This document shows positions 48,671 to 56,020 of a stretch of 56,020 nt of DNA, in pieces (within the stretch, counting starts at the first letter, position 1; every line of letters starts with the position of its first letter). Under the pieces are notes generated by a model, which made no database searches, was not told the origin of the DNA, and worked only from the letters and a program-made list of their open reading frames with translations. Location of the stretch: assembly GCA_014240365.1 (NCBI GenBank), contig JAAZXC010000004.1:1-56020 (forward strand), read 5' to 3'. This stretch comes from Acidimicrobiales bacterium (GTDB taxonomy: Bacteria; Actinomycetota; Acidimicrobiia; Acidimicrobiales; MedAcidi-G1). The position numbers and the translations under genes are program-made.

Positions 48671-49414
48671 GTGGATCTGGGACTTTCGGGAAGGACGGCA
48701 CTGGTTACCGGTGCATCCAGTGGCCTGGGGCTGGCGACGGCACGGGCGCTGGCTGCTGAGGGCGTCCGGGTGGCCCTCGTTTCGCGTTCGGCCCAGAAGT
48801 TGGCCGCAGCCGTGGCCACAGTCGACGGCGACCCGATCACCGCCACGGCAGACCTGTCGGACGACCCGTCGATCGAGGCCATGCTGGCCGAGGTCACGGC
48901 GGCCCTGGGCCAGGTCGACATCCTGGTGGCCAACGCCGGCGGCCCACCGCCGGGGGGCTTCGCCTCCACAGACCTGGAGACCTACTCCCTGGCCCTGCAG
49001 TTGAACCTGCTGTCCACGATCCGGATGTGCAAGGAGCTGGTCCCGGCGATGCAGGAACGCTGTTGGGGACGGGTGATCGCCATCACCTCGTCCACCGTGC
49101 GCGAGCCCAGCCCGGTACTCATCCCGTCGACCACGGCCCGTGCCGGCCTGACCGGCTTCCTCAAGACGATGGCCACCGAGGTGGCACCCGACGGGGTGAC
49201 CGTCAACTCGGTCCAACCGGGCCCGCACGCCACGGCTCGCCTGGCCGAGATCTACGACGACCTGGAGGCGGTGGCGGCCAGCGTGCCGGTGCGCCGTCTC
49301 GGCGACCCCGACGACTTCGGTCGGGTCGTGGCCTTCCTCTGCTCCGAGTCGGCCCGGTCGATCACCGGAGCAGCGCTGCCGGTGGAGGGCGGCTCGCTCC
49401 GGGCCATCCAGTAG
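48671..49414 (+). CDS. SDR-fold protein with replaced catalytic Tyr and Lys
   Basis: A 247-residue SDR-family protein starting at a GTG with GGAG seven bases upstream. The cofactor part is intact (LVTGASSGLGLATARALA, VANAGG). In the catalytic block the pattern Tyr-xxx-Lys is replaced: after ITSSTVREPSPVLIPS the sequence reads STTARAGLTGFLKTM, so Ser and Arg sit at the Tyr and Lys positions. This is a known SDR subgroup (ISS..VREP.P..L..S..RA) often annotated as FabG-like. Its reductase activity may be lost or altered. The end, VNSVQPGPHATARLAEI, is also characteristic. Convergent to the ArsI-like gene. Confidence 0.88.
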   Translation: MDLGLSGRTALVTGASSGLGLATARALAAEGVRVALVSRSAQKLAAAVATVDGDPITATADLSDDPSIEAMLAEVTAALGQVDILVANAGGPPPGGFASTDLETYSLALQLNLLSTIRMCKELVPAMQERCWGRVIAITSSTVREPSPVLIPSTTARAGLTGFLKTMATEVAPDGVTVNSVQPGPHATARLAEIYDDLEAVAASVPVRRLGDPDDFGRVVAFLCSESARSITGAALPVEGGSLRAIQ

Positions 49415-49433
49415 GCGGCCGGGGCGGCCGCCT
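49413..49433. terminator. Bidirectional terminator-like stem
   Basis: AGGCGGCC-GGGGC-GGCCGCCT is a perfect 8-base stem with a 5-base loop occupying the whole gap between the SDR gene and the convergent ArsI-like gene. Confidence 0.55.
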
Positions 49434-49864
49434 CAGCCGCAGCAGGTCGTGTCGGATCCCGGGGCGGAGTGCCGCCCGACCACGACGCTGTCCATCTGGT
49501 CGGAGTCCGCAGTCTTCACGTACCACTCCCAGCGGAGGTCGTCAGGCGCATCCAGCCACGTCTCGGTCTTCTCGGCGTAGCAGCACTCGGTGTCGTCGAC
49601 GCCCGTGGTCTCCAGGCCGGCGTCGGCCAGACGGGCCTCGGCGGCCACCACCTCGGCGGCGGTGCCGACCTCCACGCCCAGGTGGTTGATGGTGCCTCCA
49701 CCACCCGGCTTCTCGAACAACACCAGCTTCAGCGGCGGATCGTCGATGGCGAAGTTGGCGTAGCCGGGCCGCACCTTGGCCGGACCGGTTCCGAACATCG
49801 AGGAATAGAAGTCGATGGCCTCGTCGAGGTCTCCGACGTCGATGGCCAGCTGCAGTCTGCTCAT
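49433..49864 (-). CDS. ArsI/CadI-like VOC metalloprotein
   Basis: A 143-residue vicinal-oxygen-chelate protein. Predicted metal ligands are Gln5 (SRLQLAIDV), His61 (GTINHLGVEV) and Glu113 (RWEWYV). A vicinal cysteine pair at Cys94-Cys95 (DTECCYAEKTETW) matches the arsenic-binding cysteines of the C-As lyase ArsI and the cadmium-induced CadI. A second pair, Cys141-Cys142, ends the protein (TTCCG). ArsI splits methylarsonous acid to arsenite with O2. No ArsR regulator or arsenite pump is next to it, so the role in resistance is suggested by homology only. Confidence 0.85.
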   Translation of the reverse strand: MSRLQLAIDVGDLDEAIDFYSSMFGTGPAKVRPGYANFAIDDPPLKLVLFEKPGGGGTINHLGVEVGTAAEVVAAEARLADAGLETTGVDDTECCYAEKTETWLDAPDDLRWEWYVKTADSDQMDSVVVGRHSAPGSDTTCCG

Positions 49865-49890
49865 GGGTGCTCCCTCTGCTCGAGGCCAGT

Positions 49891-50976
49891 CTACGAACCG
49901 GCGGTCACCTCGGCGAGCGTGGCCAGAAAGCGGTCGTTCTGGGCCGGTGTCCCGATCGTGACCCGCATCCCCACACCGGGGAACGGCCGGACCACCACGC
50001 CCCGCTTCTCCATCTCGGGGAAGACCACGTCGGTCCGCGACCCGAGTGGCAGGTACACGAAGTTGGCGTGGGCGTCGGGTAGGTCCCAGCCATCTGACCG
50101 CAAGGAGGCCACCACCCGGTCACGCTCGGCGGTGATCGAATCGACCACCGCCTGCACCTCGTCACGGGCCGCTATCGCAGCCAGCGAGGCCACCTGGGCG
50201 AGGTGGTTGACCGCGAAGGCGATCAGGACCTTGTCCAACTCGATGACCACATCGGGGTCGGCAACCGCGTAACCGGTTCGCAGGGCGGCCAGGCCGAAGG
50301 CCTTGGAGAAGGTCCGCAGCACCACCACGTTCGGATGGTCAGGCTGCAGGTCGGTAATCGGATCACCCAGATCGGCGGTCACGAACTCCCGGTAGGCCTC
50401 GTCCACCACGACCAGCACGTCGTCGGGGACCTGCTCGACCAGACGACGGAGCTGGTCCACATGGACGGCCGTGCCGGTCGGGTTGTTGGGGTTGGCCAGC
50501 AGCACCAGCTTCGTCCGATCGGTAACCGCCGCTGCCACCGCCTCGAGGTCGAAGGTGTGGTCCACGAGGGGCACCGTCACCTCCACCCCACCGGTGAGCT
50601 GTACGTCGATGGGGTAGGCCTCGAACGAGGGCCACGGGTAGACGACCTCGTCGCCCGGGTCCACGTAGGCCAGCAGGAGCTGTTGGAGGAGGCCCACGGA
50701 CCCACAGCCGGCCGCCACCCGGTCCACATCGACGTCCAACCAGCCGGCGATGGCCGCTCGGAGATCCGCCGCCCGGTGGTCGCCGTACCGGTTCACGTCG
50801 CCGGCAGCGGCGGCGACGGCCGCCACGACGGCAGGCACGGGCGGGTACGGGTTCTCGTTGGACGCCAACTTGATGGCGTCGGTGATCCCGTGCTCGTCCT
50901 CGGCCTGGGCTGTCGACTTTCCAGGCCGGTAGCTGACCATGGCGGCCACGGCTGGCCTTACGCGTCCGACGCTCAC
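49891..50976 (-). CDS. hisC: Histidinol-phosphate/aromatic aminotransferase family (HisC-like)
   Basis: A 361-residue class I/II PLP aminotransferase of the HisC family. It has IKLASNENPYPPVPAV at the start, VVYPWPSFEAYPI, LANPNNPTGTAV, VDEAYREFV with the PLP Asp/Tyr, and LRTFSKAFGLAALRTGY with the Schiff-base lysine. Histidinol-phosphate:2-oxoglutarate transamination, or phenylalanine/tyrosine transamination, is expected. The usual his operon is absent and the gene overlaps a GlcD-type oxidase by 4 bases, so an aromatic or other catabolic transaminase is possible. Confidence 0.85.
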   Translation of the reverse strand: MSVGRVRPAVAAMVSYRPGKSTAQAEDEHGITDAIKLASNENPYPPVPAVVAAVAAAAGDVNRYGDHRAADLRAAIAGWLDVDVDRVAAGCGSVGLLQQLLLAYVDPGDEVVYPWPSFEAYPIDVQLTGGVEVTVPLVDHTFDLEAVAAAVTDRTKLVLLANPNNPTGTAVHVDQLRRLVEQVPDDVLVVVDEAYREFVTADLGDPITDLQPDHPNVVVLRTFSKAFGLAALRTGYAVADPDVVIELDKVLIAFAVNHLAQVASLAAIAARDEVQAVVDSITAERDRVVASLRSDGWDLPDAHANFVYLPLGSRTDVVFPEMEKRGVVVRPFPGVGMRVTIGTPAQNDRFLATLAEVTAGS

Positions 50977-52433
50977 TGGTGGGCACCTCCCTCGGGGTGG
51001 ACCGGCACGGCGACGACACAGTGGGCGCCGCGTCCCGGGTTGAACATGTCGTCGGGGTCGAGTGCCTTCTTGACACGCCGCATCAGATCCAACTCGACCT
51101 CGGATTTCTGCCCGGCCAGTCGGACCAGCAGGTCCTGGCCCACACCGTGCTCGGCGCTGATGGTCCCGCCGAGACTCCAGATCAGCTCGTCCACCGCCGC
51201 CGTGGTCACCGCCACCAGGTCGGGCGCCAGGCGTCCGCCCCTCTCCAGGGACGGAAGCACGTAGACGTGCAGGTTGCCGTCGCCGAGGTGGCCGAACGAG
51301 AAGACGACGGCGTCAGGCCCGCAGAGGTCGGCGGCAATGGCCTCGACGCCACGCTGGAACTCGACGATCCGGTCGATCGGCACGGCGGCGTCGAACTTGG
51401 CCCCCTTGCAGTCGATGAGGGTCTCCGGGGGGAGCTCGTCGCGAAGCCGCCACAGATTCTCCTCCTGGGCGGCCGTATCGGCCACGACGGCGTCAAGCAG
51501 CAGCCCTGCCTCCACCGCCTCGCCCAGGAACCGGGTGACCTTGTCGTCCACGGGGGCACTGCCGGACAACCGGGCCAGTAGGTACCAGTCGGACACCGTC
51601 GTGATCGGTCGGGCAATACCGATCTCGGAGACCGCTGCGGCCAACCCCATCTCGGGGACCAACTCGAAGGCGGTCAACCCACCGTGGTCGATCGCACACG
51701 CCCGGCCGTAGAGGTCGTTCACCTGCCCCAGGTCGGAGATTGCAGCGAACATCGACCGGTGGTGGTCCTGACGGGGATACAGCTTCAGGACGACGGCCGT
51801 CACCACGCCGAGTGATCCCTCCCCTCCGATGAACAGGTGCTTCAGGTCGTAGCCGGTGTTGTCCTTCCGTAGGGCCCGGAGACCATCGAAGGCACGGCCA
51901 TCGGCCAGCACGGCGCTTAGGCCCAGCACGTTGTCCCGGGTGGAGCCGTAGCGCAGGACATTCAGGCCACCGGCGTTGGTGGAGACCGCCCCACCGACGG
52001 TTGCCGTCCCCCGTGCCCCCCAGTCCATGCCGAGCTGGCGATCCACCCCCGCCGCAGCCTCCTGTACCTGCTCGATGGTGCAACCGGCCTCGGCTGTGAT
52101 GGTGAATCGTGCCGGGTCCACCGAAAGGACCCTGTTCAGGCGCGAGGTGGAGAGAAGCACCGACGGTCTGTCGCTGGTCGGCACCGACCCACCGGACAGT
52201 GACGTGTGCCCACCCTGGGAGACCACGGCCACGCCGGCCCGGGCAGTCGCGCGCACGACGGCCTGCACCTCGGCGACAGTTGCGGGTCTCGCTATGAGGA
52301 TCGGGGTGCCGGAGTAGGCGCCCCTCCAGTCGACGGTCAGGCCGGGCGCATCGGCCGGGTCCAGCCAGCCACCGGGACCCAACAGGTCCCGCAGCTCGTC
52401 GGCCAGCTGGTCTGGAACATCGGGGCCGCTCAT
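50973..52433 (-). CDS. FAD-linked oxidase, GlcD/D-lactate dehydrogenase type
   Basis: A 486-residue flavoprotein. The N-terminal FAD-binding domain (about 40-215) has ILIARPATVAEVQAVVRATA, VVSQGGHTSLSGGSVPT and GTATVGGAVSTNAGG, and the C-terminal FAD-oxidase domain carries AVVFSFGHLGDGNLHVYVL, then GTISAEHGVGQDLLVRLAGQ. It oxidises a 2-hydroxy acid such as D-lactate, glycolate or D-2-hydroxyglutarate. It overlaps the HisC-like gene and starts just after the 3' end of an oxidoreductase gene that lacks a normal stop. Confidence 0.9.
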   Translation of the reverse strand: MSGPDVPDQLADELRDLLGPGGWLDPADAPGLTVDWRGAYSGTPILIARPATVAEVQAVVRATARAGVAVVSQGGHTSLSGGSVPTSDRPSVLLSTSRLNRVLSVDPARFTITAEAGCTIEQVQEAAAGVDRQLGMDWGARGTATVGGAVSTNAGGLNVLRYGSTRDNVLGLSAVLADGRAFDGLRALRKDNTGYDLKHLFIGGEGSLGVVTAVVLKLYPRQDHHRSMFAAISDLGQVNDLYGRACAIDHGGLTAFELVPEMGLAAAVSEIGIARPITTVSDWYLLARLSGSAPVDDKVTRFLGEAVEAGLLLDAVVADTAAQEENLWRLRDELPPETLIDCKGAKFDAAVPIDRIVEFQRGVEAIAADLCGPDAVVFSFGHLGDGNLHVYVLPSLERGGRLAPDLVAVTTAAVDELIWSLGGTISAEHGVGQDLLVRLAGQKSEVELDLMRRVKKALDPDDMFNPGRGAHCVVAVPVHPEGGAHQ

Positions 52434-53961
52434 TGGCTGGAACTCTAGGACAGCCGTCCCCGTGGCGATCCCGTCCGCCGTGGTGACCCGCCGGCGGGCA
52501 GACCCAGGGGCAGTTGGAGTTGCGGTCCCCGAACGTCGTGCCGTCGGCGTAGCGCCCCAGCGTGAACGGTCGCAGTTCGGAGGGCTTCTCCCCGTGGACC
52601 AGCATCGAGGCGGTCAGCTTCCCCACACCGATCATCTTGAACCCGTGGTTGGAGTCCGCGATGACGAAGGCGTTGTCGGCCACGTGGTCGAAGATCGGCA
52701 CGTTGTCGGGGGTGAAGGCGCCGATGCCGCCGTTGCGACGCTGCTTGAAGTACGGCTCCAGGTCCTCGAAACGTTCGAAGAGCATTCCGAGGGTCCGGCA
52801 GTAGTACTCGGGGAACCAGTCGTCGGCCTGGTACGCGTCGCTGAGGTGTCCGTAGGGGTCCACCTCGGCTTCCGGTCCCATTCGGATCGGGATGGTCCCG
52901 CCCTGAAGGCCCGGTGCGCCCACACGCTCGGCGGCGTACCTCGTGTACGTGTAGACGTGGTCCTGGATCATCTCGCCATCACGTCCGTAGACGGGCGTGT
53001 TCATCAGCTCGACGTGCAGCACAGGGCCGTCGCGCCCGTCGGCGGTGCGGTAGTCGACGCCCGGCGGCAGGAACACCTCGCCCTCCAGCAGACGCCAGTA
53101 GGTCCACATGGCCATGTCCACCTCGACGTGGCCGTCGGGGTAGGTGACGTCCAGACTGGACGGGCCACCCAGCCACTCCCAGTGCTTCGGCGTCCATGCG
53201 CCGGCACCCACCACCACCTGCTCACACTGGATCCGACCCGCGGTCGTCTCCACGGCGGCGACCGATCCGGAGGCGTCCAGGTCGTATCCGGTGACCGCCA
53301 CGCCGTAGACCCGCTGCACCCCGAACTGGCGGCACTTCTGGTCCAGGCCCCACATGACCATGTGGGTGCCGGCGTAGCCGGACCTGTGCTCGTGCAGGAC
53401 CACGTCGCAGTTCGCGGTCTTGAAGTCGGGCCAGAGTCCCTTCAGGAACCGGTGGGCGTCAGCACCCGAGTAGAGGTCAGAGGGATACCCGCTGGCGATC
53501 TGCGATTCGTTCAGCCGTAGGTAGTCCTCGGCCTGGTTCTCCTCGCCGATCGACACGTAGCCGACCTGCTGGAAGCCGAAATTGATGGGATCGGACTCCC
53601 ACACCTCGACGCTGGCTCGCAGGATGGCGTGTAGCGGGCCGGTCATGTACAAGTTCCGTATGCAGCCACAGGCCAGGCCGGTCGCCCCGGCACCCGGACC
53701 GGCCTTGTCGATGAGGACGACGTCGGAGCCTCTGCCCTTCCCCGTGCGTTCCAGTTCCATGGCCAGGTGGTACGCCGTGGACAGGCCGTGGATGCCGGCG
53801 CCCACGACCACGAAGCGGGCCGAGGATGGAAGCGGTGCCGCGTCGTGGATCGGAACCACAGGCGGGTTCTGCATCACGCCGTCCACGATGGACGGGGACG
53901 GCCGGTCCATAAACGGGTACCACTGGTTCTGACCTTCTGCCGGCCGACCGATGTTCGTCAC
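51493..53961 (-). CDS. FAD-dependent oxidoreductase (DAO family) with a lost stop or 3' frameshift
   Basis: The recognisable enzyme is 487 residues, from the GTG at 53961 (GGAGA eight bases upstream; an earlier GTG at 53988 has no such site) to about 52501. It has FVVVGAGIHGLSTAYHLA, GPGAGATGLACGCIRN and IADSNHGFKMIGVGKLTASM, resembling sarcosine oxidase beta and dimethylglycine dehydrogenase-like proteins. The natural end ...FGDRNSNCPWV is followed by TGC instead of a stop, so the frame runs another 335 codons to 51493, entirely out of phase through the GlcD-type gene. A TAG in another frame at 52445-52447 lies 11 bases before that gene. Either a stop-loss (TGA to TGC) or a frameshift is implied; the tail is not expected to be functional. 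Confidence 0.75.
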   Translation of the reverse strand: MTNIGRPAEGQNQWYPFMDRPSPSIVDGVMQNPPVVPIHDAAPLPSSARFVVVGAGIHGLSTAYHLAMELERTGKGRGSDVVLIDKAGPGAGATGLACGCIRNLYMTGPLHAILRASVEVWESDPINFGFQQVGYVSIGEENQAEDYLRLNESQIASGYPSDLYSGADAHRFLKGLWPDFKTANCDVVLHEHRSGYAGTHMVMWGLDQKCRQFGVQRVYGVAVTGYDLDASGSVAAVETTAGRIQCEQVVVGAGAWTPKHWEWLGGPSSLDVTYPDGHVEVDMAMWTYWRLLEGEVFLPPGVDYRTADGRDGPVLHVELMNTPVYGRDGEMIQDHVYTYTRYAAERVGAPGLQGGTIPIRMGPEAEVDPYGHLSDAYQADDWFPEYYCRTLGMLFERFEDLEPYFKQRRNGGIGAFTPDNVPIFDHVADNAFVIADSNHGFKMIGVGKLTASMLVHGEKPSELRPFTLGRYADGTTFGDRNSNCPWVCPPAGHHGGRDRHGDGCPRVPANERPRCSRPAGRRAAGPVGSRWLAGPGRCARPDRRLEGRLLRHPDPHSETRNCRRGAGRRARDCPGRRGRGLPGWAHVTVRWVGADQRQTVGASLHLAPEQGPFGGPGTIHHHSRGRLHHRAGTGGCGGGGSPARHGLGGTGDGNRRWGGLHQRRWPECPALRLHPGQRAGPKRRAGRWPCLRWSPGPTEGQHRLRPEAPVHRRGGITRRGDGRRPEAVSPSGPPPVDVRCNLRPGAGERPLRPGVCDRPRWVDRLRVGPRDGVGRSGLRDRYCPTDHDGVRLVPTGPVVRQCPRGRQGHPVPGRGGGGRAAA

Positions 53962-54070
53962 GTTGGGTTCTCCTGCCAATGGCCACACCCGGCGTCGTCA
54001 CCGAGAAGTGGCCGGACCAGCGCAGTCTGCCGTCCGACGGGCCTGTAGGAAAGCCCCCAGCCGATCAGGT

Positions 54071-54847
54071 TCAGCCCGTACCGTAGACGGCGCCGCCGTC
54101 GACCTTTATGACTGAACCGGTGGTGAACGACGAGGCATCGCTCGCCAGGTACAGCGCCGCTCCGACGATCTCGTTCACATCGCCGGCCCGTTGCAGGGCG
54201 AGGTTCCGTTTGAACACCTCGTGGGCGCTCTCGGGCCAGTGCGTCGAGATGTCGGTCAGGAACGGGCCGGGCTGCAGGCAGTTGACACGCACCGTCGGTC
54301 CGTAGGCGCGGGCGAAGGATTCGGTCAGGGAGTGCACGCCGGCCTTGGCCGCCCCGTAGACCGCCTCGATGGGTGTGGGCGCCGAGGCCGACACGGAGCT
54401 CACGTTGATGATCGACCCTCCCCCGGCGGTCACCATCCGCTCCCCGATCGTGGCCGAGAGTCGGAAGGTGCCACGCAGGTTCACGGCCAGCGTCTTGTCG
54501 AAGAGGGCCTCGCTGACCTCTGCCAGCGACGGGTAGAGCGGCGAGCTCCCAGCGTTGTTGACCAGCACGTCGCACCGGCCGAAGGTGTCGTAGACGGCCT
54601 CGGTGAGGGCGTCGCACTGCTCCCAGTCGCCCACGTGGCAGGCGACAGGGAGGGCCCGACGTCCTGTCGCTGCTGACACCTCTGAGGCCAGGGCCTCACA
54701 GGCGTCAAGCTTGCGGCTCGCTATGACCACATCAGCCCCGCACCTGGCGAATGCCTCGACCATCGCCCTACCCAGTCCGCGGCTGCCACCGGTCACGACG
54801 ACGACCCTGTCGGCGAAATCGGTCAGTTGGTCCTCTGGTGTGGTCAT
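54071..54847 (-). CDS. Short-chain dehydrogenase/reductase
   Basis: A 258-residue SDR with all core motifs: VVVTGGSRGLGRAMVEAFA, VLVNNAGSS, Ser in NVSSVSASAPTP, and Tyr/Lys in AVYGAAKAGVHSLTESFARA. The end, FTTGSVIKVDGG, is typical of the classical family. It is 109 bases upstream of the FAD oxidoreductase on the same strand, so they may share a transcript. Substrate unknown. Confidence 0.92.
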   Translation of the reverse strand: MTTPEDQLTDFADRVVVVTGGSRGLGRAMVEAFARCGADVVIASRKLDACEALASEVSAATGRRALPVACHVGDWEQCDALTEAVYDTFGRCDVLVNNAGSSPLYPSLAEVSEALFDKTLAVNLRGTFRLSATIGERMVTAGGGSIINVSSVSASAPTPIEAVYGAAKAGVHSLTESFARAYGPTVRVNCLQPGPFLTDISTHWPESAHEVFKRNLALQRAGDVNEIVGAALYLASDASSFTTGSVIKVDGGAVYGTG

Positions 54848-54975
54848 CGAGCAGCTCCTATCCGGCTATCGGAAGATCCAAGTCTGACAGTCGGCCCGGA
54901 GGCGGACCCGGGTCGGGGCTCCACCTAGGGTCTGACCATGTCCGACGAACGGATGCCTGGTGGGGGACTCGATCA

Positions 54976-55515
54976 ATGACCGATGGCTTCGATATCCGTG
55001 GCGTAAACCACCTGGCGCTGGTGTGTCGGGACATGGCGGCGACGGTGGCGTTCTACGAGGGCATCCTGGGCATGCCGCTCATCAAGACCATCCAGTTGGG
55101 TGGTGGCGCCGGCCAGCACTTCTTCTTCGACTGCGGGGGCGGCAACTCGCTGGCCTTCTTCTGGTTTCCCGACGCTCCGCCAGCCGCCCCGGGCATAGCC
55201 ACGCCTGCCGACCGGCCGGACCGTGGCGCCATCCAGTCGGCCCACGGCTCCATGAACCACGTGGCGTTCCACGTGCCGGCCGATGCCATCGACGGCTACG
55301 TGGGGCGACTCCGCGATGCCGGGGTGGAGTGCTCGGAGGTCATGAACCACGACGACTCCGAGTGGGGCGTTGCCCGCGACGCCCACGACGGGGTGTTCGT
55401 GCGTTCGGTCTACTTCCGGGACCCCGACGGGATCCTCCTGGAGTTCGCCGCCTGGACCCGTGGCCTGGGTCCCGACGACGTGTCCCACGATCCTGCGGTA
55501 GCCACCAGCGACTGA
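54976..55515 (+). CDS. Glyoxalase/VOC-superfamily protein
   Basis: A 179-residue protein with two beta-alpha-beta-beta-beta modules. Metal-site candidates are the His in RGVNHLALVCRD, the His in SMNHVAFHVPAD and the Glu in PDGILLEFAAW. Such proteins are lactoylglutathione-lyase-like enzymes, dioxygenases or resistance proteins. The ATG at 54976 follows a run of Gs and overlaps the stop of an upstream 13-codon frame (54938-54979). Function not determinable further. Confidence 0.85.
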   Translation: MTDGFDIRGVNHLALVCRDMAATVAFYEGILGMPLIKTIQLGGGAGQHFFFDCGGGNSLAFFWFPDAPPAAPGIATPADRPDRGAIQSAHGSMNHVAFHVPADAIDGYVGRLRDAGVECSEVMNHDDSEWGVARDAHDGVFVRSVYFRDPDGILLEFAAWTRGLGPDDVSHDPAVATSD

Positions 55516-55536
55516 GAGCCGCCGCCCACCGGGCGC

Positions 55537-56020
55537 TCAGACGAAGTCGGAGTACTGCTCCAGATGGCGCACCGGCGTTGACAGGGCGTCCTTGCGGAAC
55601 GGGTCGCCCAGTTCCTTGGTGCACATGATCTCGATGACGGTGGTCCGGCCTTCGTTCATCTGGGCGTCGATCGCCGCCTCAAGGGCCGGACCGACCTCGT
55701 CCAACTGGTCCACGCGGACCCCGTCGGCACCCATGGCCCGTGCAATCTCGGAGTAGTCCTCGCCGCCGTCCAGCTCACCGGCCACGAACCGGCGACCGTA
55801 GAAGTCGACCTGGTTCTTCTTCTCGGCGCCCCACTGACGGTTGTGGAACACCACAGCCGTGATGGGGATGCCGTGGCGGACAGCAGTCATGGTCTCAACC
55901 ATGCTCATTGCCCATGCGCCGTCGCCCGCATACGAGACGGCCGGACGCTCGGGTGCCGCAGCCTTGGCACCGATGATGGTCGGTAGGGCGTATCCGCAGT
56001 TCCCCCAACTCATGGCTGCG
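55537..56020 (-). CDS. xsc: Sulfoacetaldehyde acetyltransferase, C-terminal part
   Basis: Only the last 161 codons are visible; the gene continues past the right edge. The sequence carries the TPP-binding and C-terminal marks of Xsc: WGNCGYALPTIIGAKAAAPE, YAGDGAWAMSMVE, NRQWGAEKKNQVDFYGRRF and VIEIMCTKELGDPFRKDALS. The enzyme uses phosphate and TPP to split sulfoacetaldehyde into acetyl phosphate and sulfite, the desulfonation step of taurine, isethionate and other C2-sulfonate breakdown. The partner phosphotransacetylase and the sulfonate uptake genes, if present, lie outside the window. Confidence 0.93.
   Translation of the reverse strand, partial: AAMSWGNCGYALPTIIGAKAAAPERPAVSYAGDGAWAMSMVETMTAVRHGIPITAVVFHNRQWGAEKKNQVDFYGRRFVAGELDGGEDYSEIARAMGADGVRVDQLDEVGPALEAAIDAQMNEGRTTVIEIMCTKELGDPFRKDALSTPVRHLEQYSDFV

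Noticed and set aside
1-56020. CRISPR arrays, tRNA or rRNA genes, prophage or insertion elements
   Set aside because: I found no regularly spaced repeats, transposase or integrase motifs, or cloverleaf-like sequences on reading both strands.

Overview
The window is about 56 kb of very G+C-rich DNA, packed with genes and using GTG or TTG starts and 4-base start/stop overlaps throughout. Form II CoxSLM genes, a mycoredoxin-like thiol protein, an F420-type LLM oxidoreductase, a TetR gene next to HsaA-like and acyl-CoA dehydrogenases, and many FAD and SDR oxidoreductases suggest an aerobic, heterotrophic actinomycete. A marine Acidimicrobiia/Microtrichales-like lineage is my best guess, by inference from gene content only. 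I see no rRNA, tRNA, CRISPR, phage or insertion-sequence genes. No gene-free stretch exceeds 300 bases.

Layout. 1-1.4 kb: the tail of a transporter and a class III aminotransferase interrupted by one in-frame TAA. 1.4-7.4 kb (minus): a polyamine-type ABC transporter (potA-potB-potC-potD), an omega-aminotransferase and an Lrp/AsnC regulator, with a very stable hairpin after potD. 7.5-10.4 kb (plus, divergent): two PuuB-like FAD oxidoreductases. 10.5-11.4 kb: a secreted HNH lipoprotein. 11.5-15.2 kb (minus): a form II CO-dehydrogenase-like molybdo-hydroxylase (coxS-L-M). 15.3-21 kb: mycoredoxin plus TetR, divergent from an HsaA-like flavoprotein, acyl-CoA dehydrogenase, enoyl-CoA hydratase, nitroreductase and LLM oxidoreductase. 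21-23.1 kb: an APC permease fused to an EIIA-like and a TrkA-C-like domain. 23.2-25.8 kb (minus): an HD-domain oxygenase, a gamma-butyrobetaine-hydroxylase-like dioxygenase and an epoxide-hydrolase-like protein, overlapping end to end. 25.9-29.2 kb: acyl-CoA dehydrogenase and alkyl sulfatase. 29.2-37.7 kb: a CaiB-type CoA transferase divergent from an MttB-family methyltransferase, a DapA-family lyase, a PuuC-like aldehyde dehydrogenase, an FAD oxidoreductase and two SDRs. 37.7-39.4 kb: a GNAT and a C45 Ntn-hydrolase. 39.5-43.7 kb: bifunctional PutA divergent from a PAS-AraC regulator. 43.7-48.6 kb: a small unknown protein, PsuG, a YtcJ-like amidohydrolase, a TPP enzyme and a two-helix membrane protein. 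48.7-55.5 kb: SDR, ArsI/CadI-like protein, HisC-like aminotransferase, GlcD-type oxidase, an FAD oxidoreductase with a damaged 3' end, SDR and VOC protein. Right edge: the C-terminus of sulfoacetaldehyde acetyltransferase (Xsc).

Read together, the genes look like a catabolic region for small nitrogenous and organosulfur or organophosphorus solutes: polyamines (Pot uptake, transaminase, PuuB- and PuuC-like enzymes), proline (PutA), methylated amines (MttB family), sulfate esters (alkyl sulfatase), sulfonates (Xsc) and possibly trimethylated phosphonates. The most interesting candidate system is the HD oxygenase/GBBH-like pair at 24.2-25.8 kb. It matches the architecture of TmpB/TmpA, which release phosphate and glycine betaine from N-trimethyl-2-aminoethylphosphonate. 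Substrate assignments across the window remain inferences.
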